This document shows positions 11,560 through 23,500 of a DNA stretch of 64,000 nt, piece by piece. Within the stretch, counting starts at the first letter, position 1. The number at the start of each line of letters is the position of its first letter. A program made the position numbers and the translations under genes. The stretch spans positions 88,745-152,744 of the forward strand of contig LSRX01001179.1 in the NCBI GenBank assembly GCA_001939145.1. The letters are read 5' to 3'. The stretch is from Symbiodinium microadriaticum (lineage: Eukaryota > Sar > Dinophyceae > Suessiales > Symbiodiniaceae). The notes below the pieces were generated by a model. It saw only the letters and a program-made list of their open reading frames with translations. It was not told the origin of the DNA and searched no databases.

Positions 11560-13330
11560 GCTATGTACACATGCGGGCCGCCCTGGTCCCAAGTCCAGGG
11601 GCAGTGCTGTTTGGGCCGCTCATTTGCACCCAGACCCGACGGACAAGTTTGCTGTGTTGCCTTCTAGACGTAGCTCGGCCTTAGACCGCACTGCTGACAC
11701 GAGGGTTGGGGGTAATTGTGGTCGTTATCCCCCTGAAGCTGTTATGCCTAGCCCCAAAGCTTTACAATGTACAGCGAAGCTTAACGACCCTTTTCAGAGG
11801 ACAGTCCGTAGACAAGCAGGATGGTCCCTCCTCGCTCTTCCAGCATCTCTAAGGGATCGCATTGGAGAGCATCACGATACAGATGTCTGTTTCTTGTTCG
11901 ATGTTGCACTTTTTCTGCACATGGTCGCAGCACAGGACAGCAAGATGCGACCCCAAGGCGCAGGTGCTCCTGATACCCAACAGGCGTGCATGACAGCACT
12001 CATCCTTTTGTTAGGACTACATGGCATCCTGAAGTACACTAGACGTCGTACACCTCAGCCCTGGACTAGCACCCGCATCGTCATGGGCATTTATCGCAGG
12101 CGGCCTGGCCGCGCAGCGCGCCGGTTTGCTGCCACATTGTGTGGCAACTACCCTGATCTGCCCGCACAGCCAGCTAGCCGGCCAAGAATGTGCTCAGTGA
12201 TTCAGCCAGCGCACAGAGTGAATAGGTGGGTCTGGTTAGTTTGTATGTTCAGCTTAGTCCTGCCCTCGTCTGGCGCTTTGACGCATCCGGACTCCCCGAT
12301 CCCTACAGTAGCCCCTCTGCACCATGTAAGCGCACACGGCCGGATAGCAGCTCGCCTGACACAAGCGCGCAAGCGCTCGTTTAAGCGTGCACAGTTCCGG
12401 GCTATGAGAGATGGCGTCACAACCTACAAGGGTCAACGTCATGATACCCATAGCCTTGCCCTAAGAGTCCTTGGACATAAGGAACCTCGATCCAGCAGCC
12501 CGACCACCCAAGTTCCAAGCCCGGACCTTTTGCGTGTTGTGACGTGGAACTGCGGGGGCCTGCACGCTAATCGCTTTGCTGAGCTCATGGCGTGGCTCGG
12601 ATCGCAGGAGGAGGATCGCTTCATGAAATGGCTGACCAGGCCTTTGCAGCTGACAGATTCTGCCTCTAGGGTTGTAGAGTTGTGGAAAAATAAGGCATGG
12701 GTAAACCTCGTTGCAGCATGGCAGGAACCGCACCGGCAGCATGACGTGGGCGAATTTTTGCAGTTCATAGCCCCTAGGCTCGCAAGCACCTTTTCGTCTG
12801 ATGCCTGGCACGCCCGCCAACTTTCCGCCATTGGAGAGACTCAGGTTTTGGATCAGGGAACTCTGTGGCCTTTGACTGTGAACACGCCGTTAGCACCTCA
12901 ACCGCAACAGACTGGCCCTGCCCCTAACGCCTCTAGTTCACCTGTTAGCCTTCAGAAACTAGTCATCCAGTGGAGAAACCAGGCAGCCCGCCATGCATTA
13001 CTTGCTGAGCCCATGTGGCTGCCTCTGCAAGTGAGCCGCTTCGATGCGCGGGGCCGTAAGACATTTGACTCAGTTCAGATAAGCTCTGCAGTGTATCTAC
13101 CCCGGTTTGTGGACAACACGTTACACACCACATCGACCCGATATCACATCACCGCGGTCATTTTTCATCTTGGCGACTCACCGCAGCGGGGCCATTACCG
13201 CACAGCCTTTTACAAGGATGGACGCATTGTTGGCATGACGGACGATAATGTACAGCCTATACCGGCTAGTGACGCAGATGTAGAGTTGGTGCAGAGAAAC
13301 TGCTATATTTTCATATTGCGCAAGTGCTGA
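11560..13330 (+). pseudogene. LINE ORF2 remnant: endonuclease start fused to ubiquitin-specific protease C-terminal half
   Basis: The frame runs through a basic stretch (QARKRSFKRAQFRAMRDG) into RVVTWNCGGLHANRFAEL near 12530-12590, the first strand and metal-site Asn of an APE-type endonuclease. It then switches near 12605 to a USP-like domain: PHRQHDVGEFLQF (QQD box, about 12728-12770), YHITAVIFHLGDSPQRGHYRTAF (His box, catalytic His near 13190) and TDDNV near 13240. The frame ends in CYIFILRKC, the usual final USP strand. The USP Cys box is not seen and RT is absent, so an internal deletion most likely joined the start of ORF2 to its distal protease. It is unlikely to be active. Confidence 0.6.
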
Positions 13331-13690
13331 CATCGCCATTGGACTGCAAGGCTTGTAACATCCGAGGAAACATACTGGTAGCATTGGCTTCGTTGTTAAT
13401 TGTTCTCTGTTTTGTAGTGATCGGATGAAGCTCAGCCTTTTCATGAGGCCCCTCGGGGCAGTTTAACATCCATCAGGCTACAGCAGACCACCCCTGTGGG
13501 CGGACACGCCGTTTCTGGTCTGTTGAGGGCTTTCATGTGTCATGTGGTATTCAACCTACTCATACTGGACTTATTCAAGCTTGATGGACTAGGAGTTTGA
13601 GGAGGGCACCAATACGGTGTGCAGTCAACGAACTGCCGGCCAGTGGCCGCCATCGCATCGCGAAGGATCCATCTTTGCGGCGAGCGTGAG
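13331..13690 (+). other. LINE 3' flank, no gene
   Basis: Probably the 3' untranslated part of the LINE followed by unique sequence. No coding or repeat signal until the TATG run. Confidence 0.35.
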
Positions 13691-13696
13691 TGAGTG

Positions 13697-13736
13697 AGTA
13701 TGTATGTATGTATGTATGTATGTATGTGTATATGTA
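13697..13736. repeat. TATG microsatellite
   Basis: GTGAGTGAGTGAG runs into about seven TATG units and then TATA-rich sequence. Confidence 0.9.
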
Positions 13737-13886
13737 TATACGCAGATATGCATTTATATATGTATATACGCTGTGAACCTTGCATGTCAAGACGGCATGT
13801 GCAACAGCCTGCTTCAGTCTGCTAAAGCTGTAGCTGTTCTTTTTTGTGCATGTTGTTTAATCACGACAGCTAAACTGGGTGTGATA

Positions 13887-14370
13887 CATACATACATACC
13901 CGCATACATACATCCATACATCCATCCATCCATCCATCCATCCATCCATCCATCCATCCATCCATCCATCCATCCATCCGTGCTGCATGCATGCATGCAT
14001 GCATACATACATACATACATCCATCCATCCATCCATCCATCCGTGCTGCATGCATGCATGCATGCATACATACATACATACATCCGTACATCCGTACATG
14101 CATACATGCTTACGTGCATAAGTGCATACATGCATACATGCAATGGCAGACATGCATCCATACATCCATCCAAAGATCCATCCATACATAGATCCGTCCA
14201 GCCATCCATTCCATCCATCCATCCATACATACATACACCCATACATGCGCGCACACACACACACACATCCATCCATCCATAGATCCATCCATCCATCCAT
14301 CCATTCATCCATCCATCCATCCATACAGACAGACAGACAGACATACACAGACAGACAGACGTATACACAC
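13887..14370. repeat. CATA/CATC/GCAT compound microsatellite with internal duplication
   Basis: Blocks of CATA, CATC and GCAT with a larger duplicated module: a CATC run, then CCGTGCTGCATGCATGCATG, then a CATA run, occurs at about 13978 and again at about 14040. It ends in ACAG/ACAC repeats. Translations such as repeated His-Pro-Ser-Ile or Asp-Gly-Trp-Met are artefacts. Confidence 0.95.
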
Positions 14371-16865
14371 ATAAAGAAAAATATGCATATCATGAATCGC
14401 ACACATTATGTGCACGCATAGCCACAACAAAGAGTCCCGATCGCGGACCTCCGTTACCAGCGAGGCCAGTGGCGACACCTCTGGAACCCAAGTCTGCAAA
14501 TTGGCCCCCAAACCTAGGAACCCTGACTCAAGTGCCACGAGTGGAGGCCTCGCAACAGCTTTCTTAAGCCTTTAAGCGAGTCAAGCACATATCTGAGTGC
14601 TGCAACGCATGTCCGGCACGACTGAGCTGCAGATGGGATGCCGTGTCCTCACAAGCCAGAACTCTCGTGAATTCGTAGGCAAACTAGAGGGGCCACGACT
14701 TGTTGGCTTCGGGGCCGGAGGTCTCAGCGCCCTTGCCCTGACAAGGACTTCAAGCGGAGAAGAGAGTCACGCACTCTACAGGTCGCTCGCAGCTCGGAGG
14801 CCTTGCTGGCGGGGCTCACACCCAGCCAGAGTGAGAGGCCCTCGAAGAAGTAGCCTTGGGAGGCGAAGGGGGACAGCCCCTGCAGTTCCCTTTGCCAAAG
14901 AACATTACCCCCGAAAAAGAGCGTGCTTCCCCCCCCCCCCCCGTGAAAGGCTTCCTGGATCACGCCGCCTCCATTGACCTCCCTTTCAAGGACTTTGGAG
15001 AATTGGGGGCTGTTAAGGCCCTTGGTTCACGCTGCTCTCTCGGGATCTCTCGGGAGGAACCACAGGTTCAAGATCTACAGGTTCAAGATCTGCAGCAGCC
15101 AAACATCATGACTGGCTGACACGAACACCCATCGAACACAACATGTGTGCCATTTTAGCGGCCTGTTGAGGAGGCCACATTGCAAGCCGGGTGCAAAAGC
15201 ACCGAAGGGGGAGCGACGTCGGACCCTCCAACCGCTCTGATGATGGCTTCTGCTGGTTCAAGACGAATGAGAACCTTTATGCGAGATCCATGGTCCTACT
15301 TCTGGACTCAAGGGGACGAAAGAGTGACCAACACACGGGCACTCAGGTACAAGTCGCTCTTGTGAAGTGGCCCTCGTCCTGCCGGGCCGATCGTTCGTCC
15401 ACGGACCCGAACCAAGAAACCCAGAAAGAGGCATGCCAGCTCGCATCAACTTCAACTTCACTACCACCAGCACACATGCAGGCCTGAGAACGAAAATTAT
15501 CCGCAAGACTCTTCCAGGCACCATGTTGTCGGGCGAACATGAAAAAGTCCACGGAAGCAAAATGTAGCTTCCTTGCCGCTACCATGCCGCGTGAAGACAA
15601 ACAAACACAGCAGAGATTAAGAATGCACGAAAGCAACCTGTGCTCCCTTCCCACAACAACGTCATCATAAAACCAACTTGCGTCCCAGAACAAATCTCAT
15701 GAAAGAGGCCCTAAACCTCCCTAGCAAAACAATCTTTCAGGGGATTCTTTCCGTCTGCCCTGCACCGCTACCGTGCAGAGGTGACTGCTCCCATTTCGCG
15801 CGCCGGCAACCCTAAATTGCACCCCTTTGGCTCCATGGCATGGCATGGCAGCTCCCATGGCAGGCAGGCACAAGTGACAGAGACGGGGCTGTAGGCTAAG
15901 GCACCAACATCCCTCGGGCCTCAGCCAAGACAGAGGGGTGAACGGCGGCAGGGGGGCACAGCTCCGCATGGAGTTGGGTTTAGTTCCGGGCCTGTCGGCT
16001 TCGGCAGTGATCTGTGCAGATAGGTCTGGAAGATCCAGCTGCCTGCAGGAGGCAACACGAAAGGATACCCCTTCTCGAGCACGTTGTTGTGAATTCGCGG
16101 CACAAGCTCCAAACGATGCGGTGTTTTAGTATGGCGTACACTTATGTGTGAGGCACCAAAATAGGATTTTCGACTCTATGTTAGCTTCTCTACATATGTC
16201 AACAGGTGTAGTGTATGTTGAACGGCAACACATCTCTTGATGGAAAGCCAAAACTGTCAATGCAGCACGCTGTGGAATAACACAAGCACATGTGGCAACA
16301 TCAAAAAACACATGCATCCCATCGTTTTCGAACGCACATATGATAGCCCCGCCCTCATTGCCCAATCACGAACCATTCGGACGGTTCGTTAATTGCTATT
16401 CAGCTGATACCGGTTACGGATTTCTAATCTTGCCTGCATACTAGCTTGATGTTCGCATGGGTGAACACGGATGCAATTATGCAGCTCGAACCTAAGTCTG
16501 AATGAATTTTTGCTTACCTCGTATTTGGATACTTGTTCTGCTTTATGAACTAACTTATATGCAACACTCATACATGTTCACGTACATATTTGCGACACAC
16601 CAAATTTGTGTTCAAGGTTATTCTTTGGCTTGGGCTGGATCATGTTCGTCGAAGATCTGACCTTGCATACAAATAACATAGGAATCTACTACTACATGCC
16701 TACAATTTAACAATGTTGACATACGTTCAGTAAGGTTTACTCGCAGGTATATGCTCAGGCATCCAATATGGAATGCACTGGTACGATCGAGACACAGATC
16801 CGTGTCCTGACAATACATCATGACCGGTACAAGTGGCATCACGGCACATCGCAACCAGTCATTCC
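14371..16865. other. Unassigned DNA
   Basis: No recognisable coding region. It contains a C homopolymer near 14930-14942 and a 16-bp tandem duplication (CAGGTTCAAGATCT) near 15062-15094. From 16126 to 16860 it becomes AT-richer with no repeats or frames of note. Confidence 0.5.
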
Positions 16866-17357
16866 CCATCTACAGTAGACGCTCGATTCCACAAGCACCC
16901 ACTCGAGATGCACATCAATGGCAGCACACCACATCAAAACCAGCCATTCCCCATCTAGACGCTCGACACCACAAGCACCCACTTGAGACGAACATCACCG
17001 GCAGCACACCACATCCCATTCCCCAACTAGGCACTCCCCATTCCACAAGCACCCACTGGAGACGAACATCAGTGGCAGCACACCACATCAAAACCACATC
17101 TTGGCGCTCGATTCCATAAGCACCCACTCGAGACGAACGTCACCGGCAGGACACCAAATCCGACCCAGCCATTCCCCAACTAGACGCTCCATTCCACAAG
17201 CACCCACTCGAGACGAACGTCGCTGGCAGCACACCACCTCCAACCCAGCCATTCCCCAACTAAACGCTCGATTCCACAAGCACCCTCGCGAGACGAACGT
17301 CATTGCAGCACACCACCTCCAACCCAGCCATTTCCCAACTAGACGCTCGATTCCACG
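16866..17357. repeat. Minisatellite, unit about 80 bp, about six copies
   Basis: Diverged copies each contain CGCTCGATTCCACAAGCACC, GAGACGAACRTC, GGCAGCACACCAC and CAGCCATTCCCCAACTAGA. Unit starts lie near 16870, 16960, 17030, 17105, 17184 and 17265, with a partial unit at 17344. Units vary from about 70 to 90 bp. Frames across it are repeat artefacts. Confidence 0.9.
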
Positions 17358-17859
17358 TGGAACCATCGGATCGTTCACAAATGGAAATGAGTGTTTGAAA
17401 GCGGTTTCCCGAGTGTGGACGCTGATCGATGCGTATTTCAACCCATCGATGCGAGATAAAGCGACCCCCTGCACCTAATTCAAGAAATCAACGGTACTTG
17501 CTGAGATTCTAAAAAACAAACGATACGAAAACACTTAGTGCAAGCCAAGCTGTGTGCGATTATTAATACGATATCTAAGCCCTGTTCTACGAAGACGTCA
17601 CGCACGTTTAGAATGTGTGAAACTTAACTCTCGGTCACAAAGCAGGGCGCTACCAATTGTACAGTGTGCAAAAACGTGCATCAGCCGATCAGCCAATCAG
17701 CCGATGAGCCGATCAGCCAATCAACCCTAAAACTTAAAGTCTTCGCTGAGGGCTCGACAACCGCCTCCGCGGAGCCCGAAGCGGCCCGAGCTTTGCGAGC
17801 AGCAGAGAACGCGTAGGCGGGAGCCTATGTAAATCTAGGCCGGCGACTGTCCATGCATG
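17358..17859. other. Unassigned DNA with a short GATCAGCC repeat
   Basis: No coding support. Near 17681-17725 five imperfect copies of an 8-bp unit (ATCAGCCR) occur in tandem. Confidence 0.5.
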
Positions 17860-18085
17860 CCCGTTCTTGACAAAGGTTTCACCCCCCTAACCGTGCACGA
17901 GTTGGAACCGGCCCCTTTCTTGACAAAGGTTGCACCCCGCCAACCCTTCGCGAGTTGGAGCCGGTCCCCTTCTTGACGAGGCTTGGAGCCCCCCAACCGT
18001 TCACGAGTTGGACCCGGCTCCCTTCTTCACACCGTTAACCCTTCACGAGTTGGAGCAGCCTGTCCTCTTGACACGGGTTGCGTTC
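17860..18085. repeat. Minisatellite, unit about 53 bp, four copies
   Basis: Copies begin TTCTTGACAAAGGTTKCACC and contain CCAACCSTTCRCGAGTTGGA followed by GCCGGYCCC. They start near 17866, 17915, 17970 and 18025, and decay to a fifth partial copy near 18065. Confidence 0.9.
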
Positions 18086-18531
18086 ACGACTCGGAGAGGG
18101 TTGCTTCTGCTCTCTACAGGGAGGGTGCCATCCCGTAGCTAGGGGCAACGAAAATACAGCTGCTAAACGCACCTAGCCTTGTACTAAGTGTCCTAATACT
18201 AAGCAAGTAGTCCAGTTTTCATAGGCGCATTCGCAACTGATATTTCAACCTTGTCGTTGCCGCTGACTGGCACCCTCAACGCTTACATCTGAAAGGTAAC
18301 CTCTGAAGAACAACCTAAAACCATAACCCGGATGCAGGACTCCCCAAAAAAACGAAGTGACAGGCGCGTGTAGTTACTCAGTTGTTGCCAAACATGCTTT
18401 CTCGGAAATTGCTGCAAACTTCAAGCAGCGACCAATTCTTGCACCTCAAAGTCGCTTCACCTTTATACTGCCCGCTTCGTTGTGCAATGGGCCGCAGGAT
18501 CTCCTGCTATTGAGAATCCCGGCATCATCAA

Positions 18532-19053
18532 TCATGAGAGGTGAAGGTATTGGGGTTTGGGGCAGGGTTTAAGGATAGACAAAGGTAGGGTTGAAGGGCC
18601 GAAATCAACTCGTTGCAAACACCGCAGCGGCCATACTTGGCCGGACGCAATGTCTCTTCGTGAAGCGGCTAGTAGAGCACGTCCGCGGGAGAGGCCATGA
18701 AAATCATAGCCCATAGCGGCAGCGGCCGGTTGCTTGCAAAGCCAACCTTCATGTCTTTCTGTGAACAGCCGGCAGTCGAAGGCACCGGCGACCGCTTGTA
18801 CAACTTCAGACATGAAGCGCACGGAAGTCCGACGATTGCGCTGGACTTGGGGCCTCCGGGTCGTGTAGGTAGCGGTAGTGGGCACGCGTGGACGGATGTC
18901 GGGCTCAGGGTAAAGAACAACGAGATTAACGAGATCCGCATTCGGCGGGGAAGGTGGCGAAGGTGGCGAAGGAGGGGCTTCGGCAACCTGCTCCTGGGCG
19001 ACTGCTTGTCCTGGCCCCAAAAACTCGACAAGAAGACATTGCAACAGCGACAT
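18532..19053 (-). CDS. Hypothetical protein or exon, unrecognised
   Basis: Open frame of 173 codons from an ATG at 19053. The first 20 residues are hydrophobic and end in AVAQEQ, which could act as a signal peptide, followed by a PPSPPSPPSPP linker and NLVVLYPEPDIRPR. I see no domain. It could be an exon of a secreted protein, or chance coding in GC-rich DNA. Confidence 0.25.
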   Translation of the reverse strand: MSLLQCLLVEFLGPGQAVAQEQVAEAPPSPPSPPSPPNADLVNLVVLYPEPDIRPRVPTTATYTTRRPQVQRNRRTSVRFMSEVVQAVAGAFDCRLFTERHEGWLCKQPAAAAMGYDFHGLSRGRALLAASRRDIASGQVWPLRCLQRVDFGPSTLPLSILKPCPKPQYLHLS

Positions 19054-20109
19054 AATAAGCCGAGCGGCGTCAGTGCTTTCTGTTGTTTCAGGAAAAGAGC
19101 AACAGGAAAACTCTTGCCAGGGTTTCAGGGGGTGCAGGAAGACAAAACGTCTTCAAGAAGAAAAACATCGTTTGTGGCAAGGGGATCCCAGCTAAAAGAA
19201 GTAAAGAGGTCCACGGCATCGGCTGCAGCAGACAGCTGCGTGCAATGCATGCGCCGTCACACCCTCCACGCGGCTTTCCGTCGGGGAACATCGGAAACCA
19301 GCGCCCTGCGCGTGAAGGTCCACAAGGCACCAAGAAGCACCAAGTTCGGAAATCCTTGGGCCGAGGCACTAAGCAGCTAGCAACACACATCCAGAACAAG
19401 GAGTCCTCTCGCCAAAAACCTGCGTGTGTCGCCTACGCCGTGACGTCCTCGGATGGCAATGCGAAGACAAAGTGCCTCTGGTCGAGAGCCTGGAGATCCA
19501 TGCAAAGCCAGCTTTCTAGCCCATGGAGAGGTCGAGGTTTGAGGGAATTCCTGCTCAATCGCGCCCGCAATGCTGGCCACGCAGCGGACTTCGGAAAATC
19601 TAACATGACTAGCAAGAGCCTGAGCTGCTCTTGGGCAGTCGTAATCTCCGTAGATCAGTCCTCCCAAACCAAGTTGAAAGCCGTCCAAGACTCGCAGAAG
19701 CTGTGGCCAGACAAAGGCGAGCACGGAGTTTGGCAGGGTCACGACACAAAAGTCACGAGACAGAAGTCGGTCGAGAGCTGTGCAGCTGGCAGCACGGAAC
19801 AAGCCGTGGCTCCAGCTCGAAGACCCCATGCGCAATCTGCCCCCGCCGCAAAGTACATAGGCTCAGAGATGCTTTGGGCGGGCAGCAATCTGGCTCGACG
19901 ACTCATGGATTTCTGCAGTATCCAAATCAAAGTTGGCTTGCATTGGCATCGGCCCTAAGGCTTACTCCCGAAACATTAACCCAGACAAAGCACCCTGGCT
20001 AAGGTACAGAACCAATTAAAGCCTACCCAAAGTAGGAAGACGGCTGTTTTGCGGGACAAAAGCAGAAGCGTGGTGAGCATGTCCGCCATGAAGGCCAAAA
20101 TGGATAAAC
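19054..20109. other. Unassigned DNA left of element A
   Basis: A minus-strand frame at 19377-19835 (152 codons, with LGGLIYGDYDCPRAAQALA) is the longest; I recognise nothing in it. No repeat or LTR signal until the target duplication at 20110. Confidence 0.4.
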
Positions 20110-20114
20110 ACATC
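20110..20114. repeat. Target site duplication of element A, left copy (ACATC)
   Basis: ACATC directly abuts the left LTR and is repeated exactly at 29798-29802 outside the right LTR. Five bases is the usual length for copia-type integrases. Confidence 0.95.
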
Positions 20115-20393
20115 TGCTGAGCTTGAGGCCCAGCAGGCTGTGTAGACACAAGTGGAGTAGCTAGTTCCCTTGCATCTAAACCTGCCATGGCCAGAAGCTA
20201 CGTGCGGAGTCACTTTTACACACAAGAGACGAAAGCTTGAAGTCTGTGAAACATGTTAGGACTAGGCACCTACTTTCTGAAGAATTGTACATGTGTAATG
20301 CTCAAGACCTACTGTGCTTGGTCTACGAGCAGAAAAAGGAAAACAGACATGTACATATGGCATGAGCTGCAACAGGAAGCATGCACTTCAGCA
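20115..20393 (-). repeat. 3' LTR of element A
   Basis: Aligns without gaps to 29519-29797. I saw two substitutions. It contains a copy of the first 25 codons of Gag, since the start codon lies inside the LTR. Confidence 0.95.
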
Positions 20394-20403
20394 CTCCTCC
20401 TTC
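20394..20403 (-). promoter_or_regulatory. Polypurine tract of element A
   Basis: On the element's strand GAAGGAGGAG directly precedes the LTR start TGCTGA. This is the expected site and composition for the plus-strand primer. Element B has the same AAGGAGGAG at the same place. Confidence 0.9.
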
Positions 20404-20538
20404 GCAGCCCCGCCAGGGAGTTGCGACCTATGCTCCACTGTGCAGGTCCAACCCGTCAGGGCGACGACACCACTTGCCCTGAGCTGGAAAAACGGGGCCA
20501 GAAGCACAGAAAAGTCCGACCCGTCAGGGTGGAGTTGT

Positions 20539-23500
20539 TCACCCTGTGCTGTGCTGCGTGTGGTCAGCGGCGCTCCTGTGGCACTGCTGGCACACTTGGT
20601 ACTCGACAAACCTGTGTGAGTTTGCCAACGTGGAACAGGTTTTAGTGCGGTGGAGCTTGGTCCCTTCAGGTGTTGCAAAGAAGCGCGTTGGAGCTCCACC
20701 TGCCTGTTCACGCTCGGCGCGGGCTGTTTGTGAGGGGCGGCGTTTGGAAGCTGCAGCAACGGACTGCGAGCTTGCTGCCTCCTCACGTGCAGAGATCTCG
20801 GCCTGGATGGCCTGTGCGGTTTGATCTCGAAGGCGCTGCAACTTGCGTGCCTTGCGAGGGCTCAGGGACGACGCGGTTGTCCCTGCCTCTCGGCGGACGA
20901 GCACACTTTGAAAGCACCACTTCAAGAACTCCCACACTGCAATGAAGCAGACACCAATGCAGATGATGGACACTGCCAACATCAGATCTGCATCGAGTGA
21001 CACAGGGAGGGACAAGTCCTCGTCCTCGTCTGTGGACTGGCTAGAAGCACCTACAACCTGGAACAAAGCTAACACCACAGCAAGAGTACTCAGGTGCAGG
21101 TCTTGCTGCGCCACAGCTCCTGAACCCACAGTTCGGGCTTCACTGTAGGCCTCAGCTTCCGCCGGACGAGATGTCCCATGCTCAAGCAAACCCCAGATTG
21201 CTGCGAGCTCAAGGATCCTCGCAGATGGGAGTGCTTTAGTCAGAAGGTCTGCGGCCTGCTCAACGCCTGGACAGTAGACGGGAATGATCTCACCGCTCTC
21301 GTACTGCTCTCGAAGGTAGTTGGCGCGCACCCTTAGGTGGCGGGTTCGCCAAGACCCTTGGCCAATGGCGATGGCCAGTGCAGACTGTGAGTCAACCCTT
21401 AAAGTCTTGTCGAAGCTAGAAACCCCGAACTCACTCAGCATGGCCTCTGCTGACTGAAGGGCAACTACAGCGTCAAGGCCAGCAACAAGCTCTGCTTCTG
21501 CTGTGCTGAGGGTGACAAAGGCTTGTCGTGCTGAACGCCAGCACACCGGCGACCCGTGAAAGAAAACCACCCACCCGGTGTGAGAGCGATTCCCTTCTGG
21601 TGCGTAGCTGGCATCACTGTACGCGATCAATCCTGTGTCATCCGCGTCAGCGGTGAGAGCTAGCGCCTTGGTACGCTGCACATACGCAAGCGCCTTTTCT
21701 GCGATGCGAATGGCCCGTTGCGGAGCCTTTGTGCTAAGCGAAGCGAGGACACAGGCTGTAAAGGCCAAGTCTGGCCGGGTGCGTTGACTCAGCCACAGAA
21801 TCTCTCCTGTTAGCCTCTGAGCTGTCCGGACGGACTCCTCGGTTGGAGACTCATCCGTTAGGAGAGTGTCGAAGGAGACAAGGTCTCGCGGGCAAGGAAC
21901 TTTACCTAGTGCTGTGGGCTTCACGTCGTTGACACGCAGCAGCTCTTCGGCGTAGGCTTGCTGCGACAACACAAACCCGGAACCCTGCACTAGGATCTCA
22001 ACCCCTAGAAACCTCAACGGGTGCTCTGCGGTGGCAAGCGCGAGAGGCGTCGTTTTCCAGATGCCCTGGATGGCAGTAGCCAGAGCTGCGATCACCTCTT
22101 TACTGCCTGCAAGCAAAAAGTCGTCAACGTAAGTAAGCAAACCTCCTACGACTACCCCGTCAGAGGTGCGAACAACACGCCACCAGTTTGGGTCTAGCCT
22201 CCCCTGCTGGAGCTGCAGCTCAACTCCGTCAACAACACACCTCAGCGCGCGGAGTTGGCAGTCCCTGAAGTCTGACCACAGCTTAGGCGACTCCCTCAGA
22301 CCGTACACGGCGTGCGTGAGGATCCAAAGCTCCCCTTCCTCTGCCAAACCTAGTCTCACCAACAACCTAGGCGGCGTGAGGGCAAACACTGGAAAGCCTT
22401 TTCCTTGCGGGATCGGGGTCAGCAGAAAGGCTGAGGTCACATCTAGAGACCCGATGCACCAACGCCTCTTTGAGCTGATGACCACGAAACAACGGAGTGT
22501 CTCTGCAGCTGCACCTGAAGCGTAGACTTCAGACCCTGTTCCTGGGGCGTGGTTGCCGCAAGCAACCAAGCGAGCCTTGCGTTTGTGGTAAGCTTGACCC
22601 TTCCGGGAAGCGAGAGAAGCTTCACCTTCGGCAGGGTCTGGTGGCTTGACAGTAAACACGAACTTGGACGGAACCACCTTTACGTCCTTACGCCTTAGCC
22701 AGCCTCCCGAACGAACCTCTGCAGGAGGCAAGCGCCGCACGGCCTTCTCAATGACACCGATCTCCTTGTGAATGGCGGGCATCCACTTTTCGATGCATTG
22801 CTCTGCATCACGCGGGTCCACAGTGTGGACTACCTGCAGCGGCTCTTGCAACCCGTCAAGCAACAGCTCTACGTTTGGTGTGTACACAGGCTCAGACTTG
22901 TAAAGCGCACGCGCTTCGCTCACGTCCGAGTCGTCAGACCGGAGTACACACAGCTGCTCGCCTGTTTGCGGGTCTGGAACCCACAGCTCCCAAAGAACAG
23001 GCTGCTCACGAAAGGAGTCTTCACTTACGCCCTCCTCCTCCTCAACCTGTGCTTCGGTGTCCGGCTGGCAAGCCCGCAGTGCGTGTTGCGACTGTGCTCG
23101 CTGCTGGTCTGGCGTGTGCTTTAGGTTCCACGACACCTCTAGCTCTACAGTGCCTGCTTCTACGGCTTGGGTTTCTTTCCAACCTCCGCCTTTAAGCACA
23201 CTCCCACACGCTAACCCTGAAGTCTGCCCGTCAGGGTGACGTACTTCTACCTCCTGAAGGGGCTCTTCTTCGAAGCAGTCAAACGCGTCTAGACGTCTCA
23301 CGTCTTGCTGCTCGGTCAGCGGTAAACGTACCGACGCAGGGAGTGGAAAACCTAAAGCCTCAAGGCCTTGACACTCGTGCTCGAGCTCTTTGCCCAACGT
23401 GTTGACAGTGTAAGCTACCAGCACTGCTCTCTCCCCCTTCCAAGGAGTGGTAGCGTGGCGGCGAGTAGGGTCTAGGAAGAAGGGCTTACCTCGCTCTAGC

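Larger units (their letters stand above)
10774..13330 (+). mobile_element. Internally deleted non-LTR retrotransposon (LINE) with ubiquitin-protease module
   Basis: Two coding segments on the plus strand: an ORF1-like frame, then a second frame with an APE-type endonuclease start joined to the end of a USP domain. RT and most of the endonuclease are missing, so this is a defective copy. The 5' side is a microsatellite. No poly(A) tail or target duplication was identified beyond the stop at 13330. Confidence 0.65.

Noticed and set aside
13814-14421. Frames of Asp-Gly-Trp-Met or His-Pro-Ser-Ile repeats
   Set aside because: CATC/CATA microsatellite.
16866-18085. Regular repeats as a possible CRISPR array
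   Set aside because: Units are contiguous diverged minisatellite copies without unique spacers of constant length, in a eukaryotic context.
18532-19835. A secreted-protein gene across 18.5-19.8 kb
   Set aside because: Only a signal-like start and a proline linker; no domain, no linked exon. Kept as a low-confidence ORF only.
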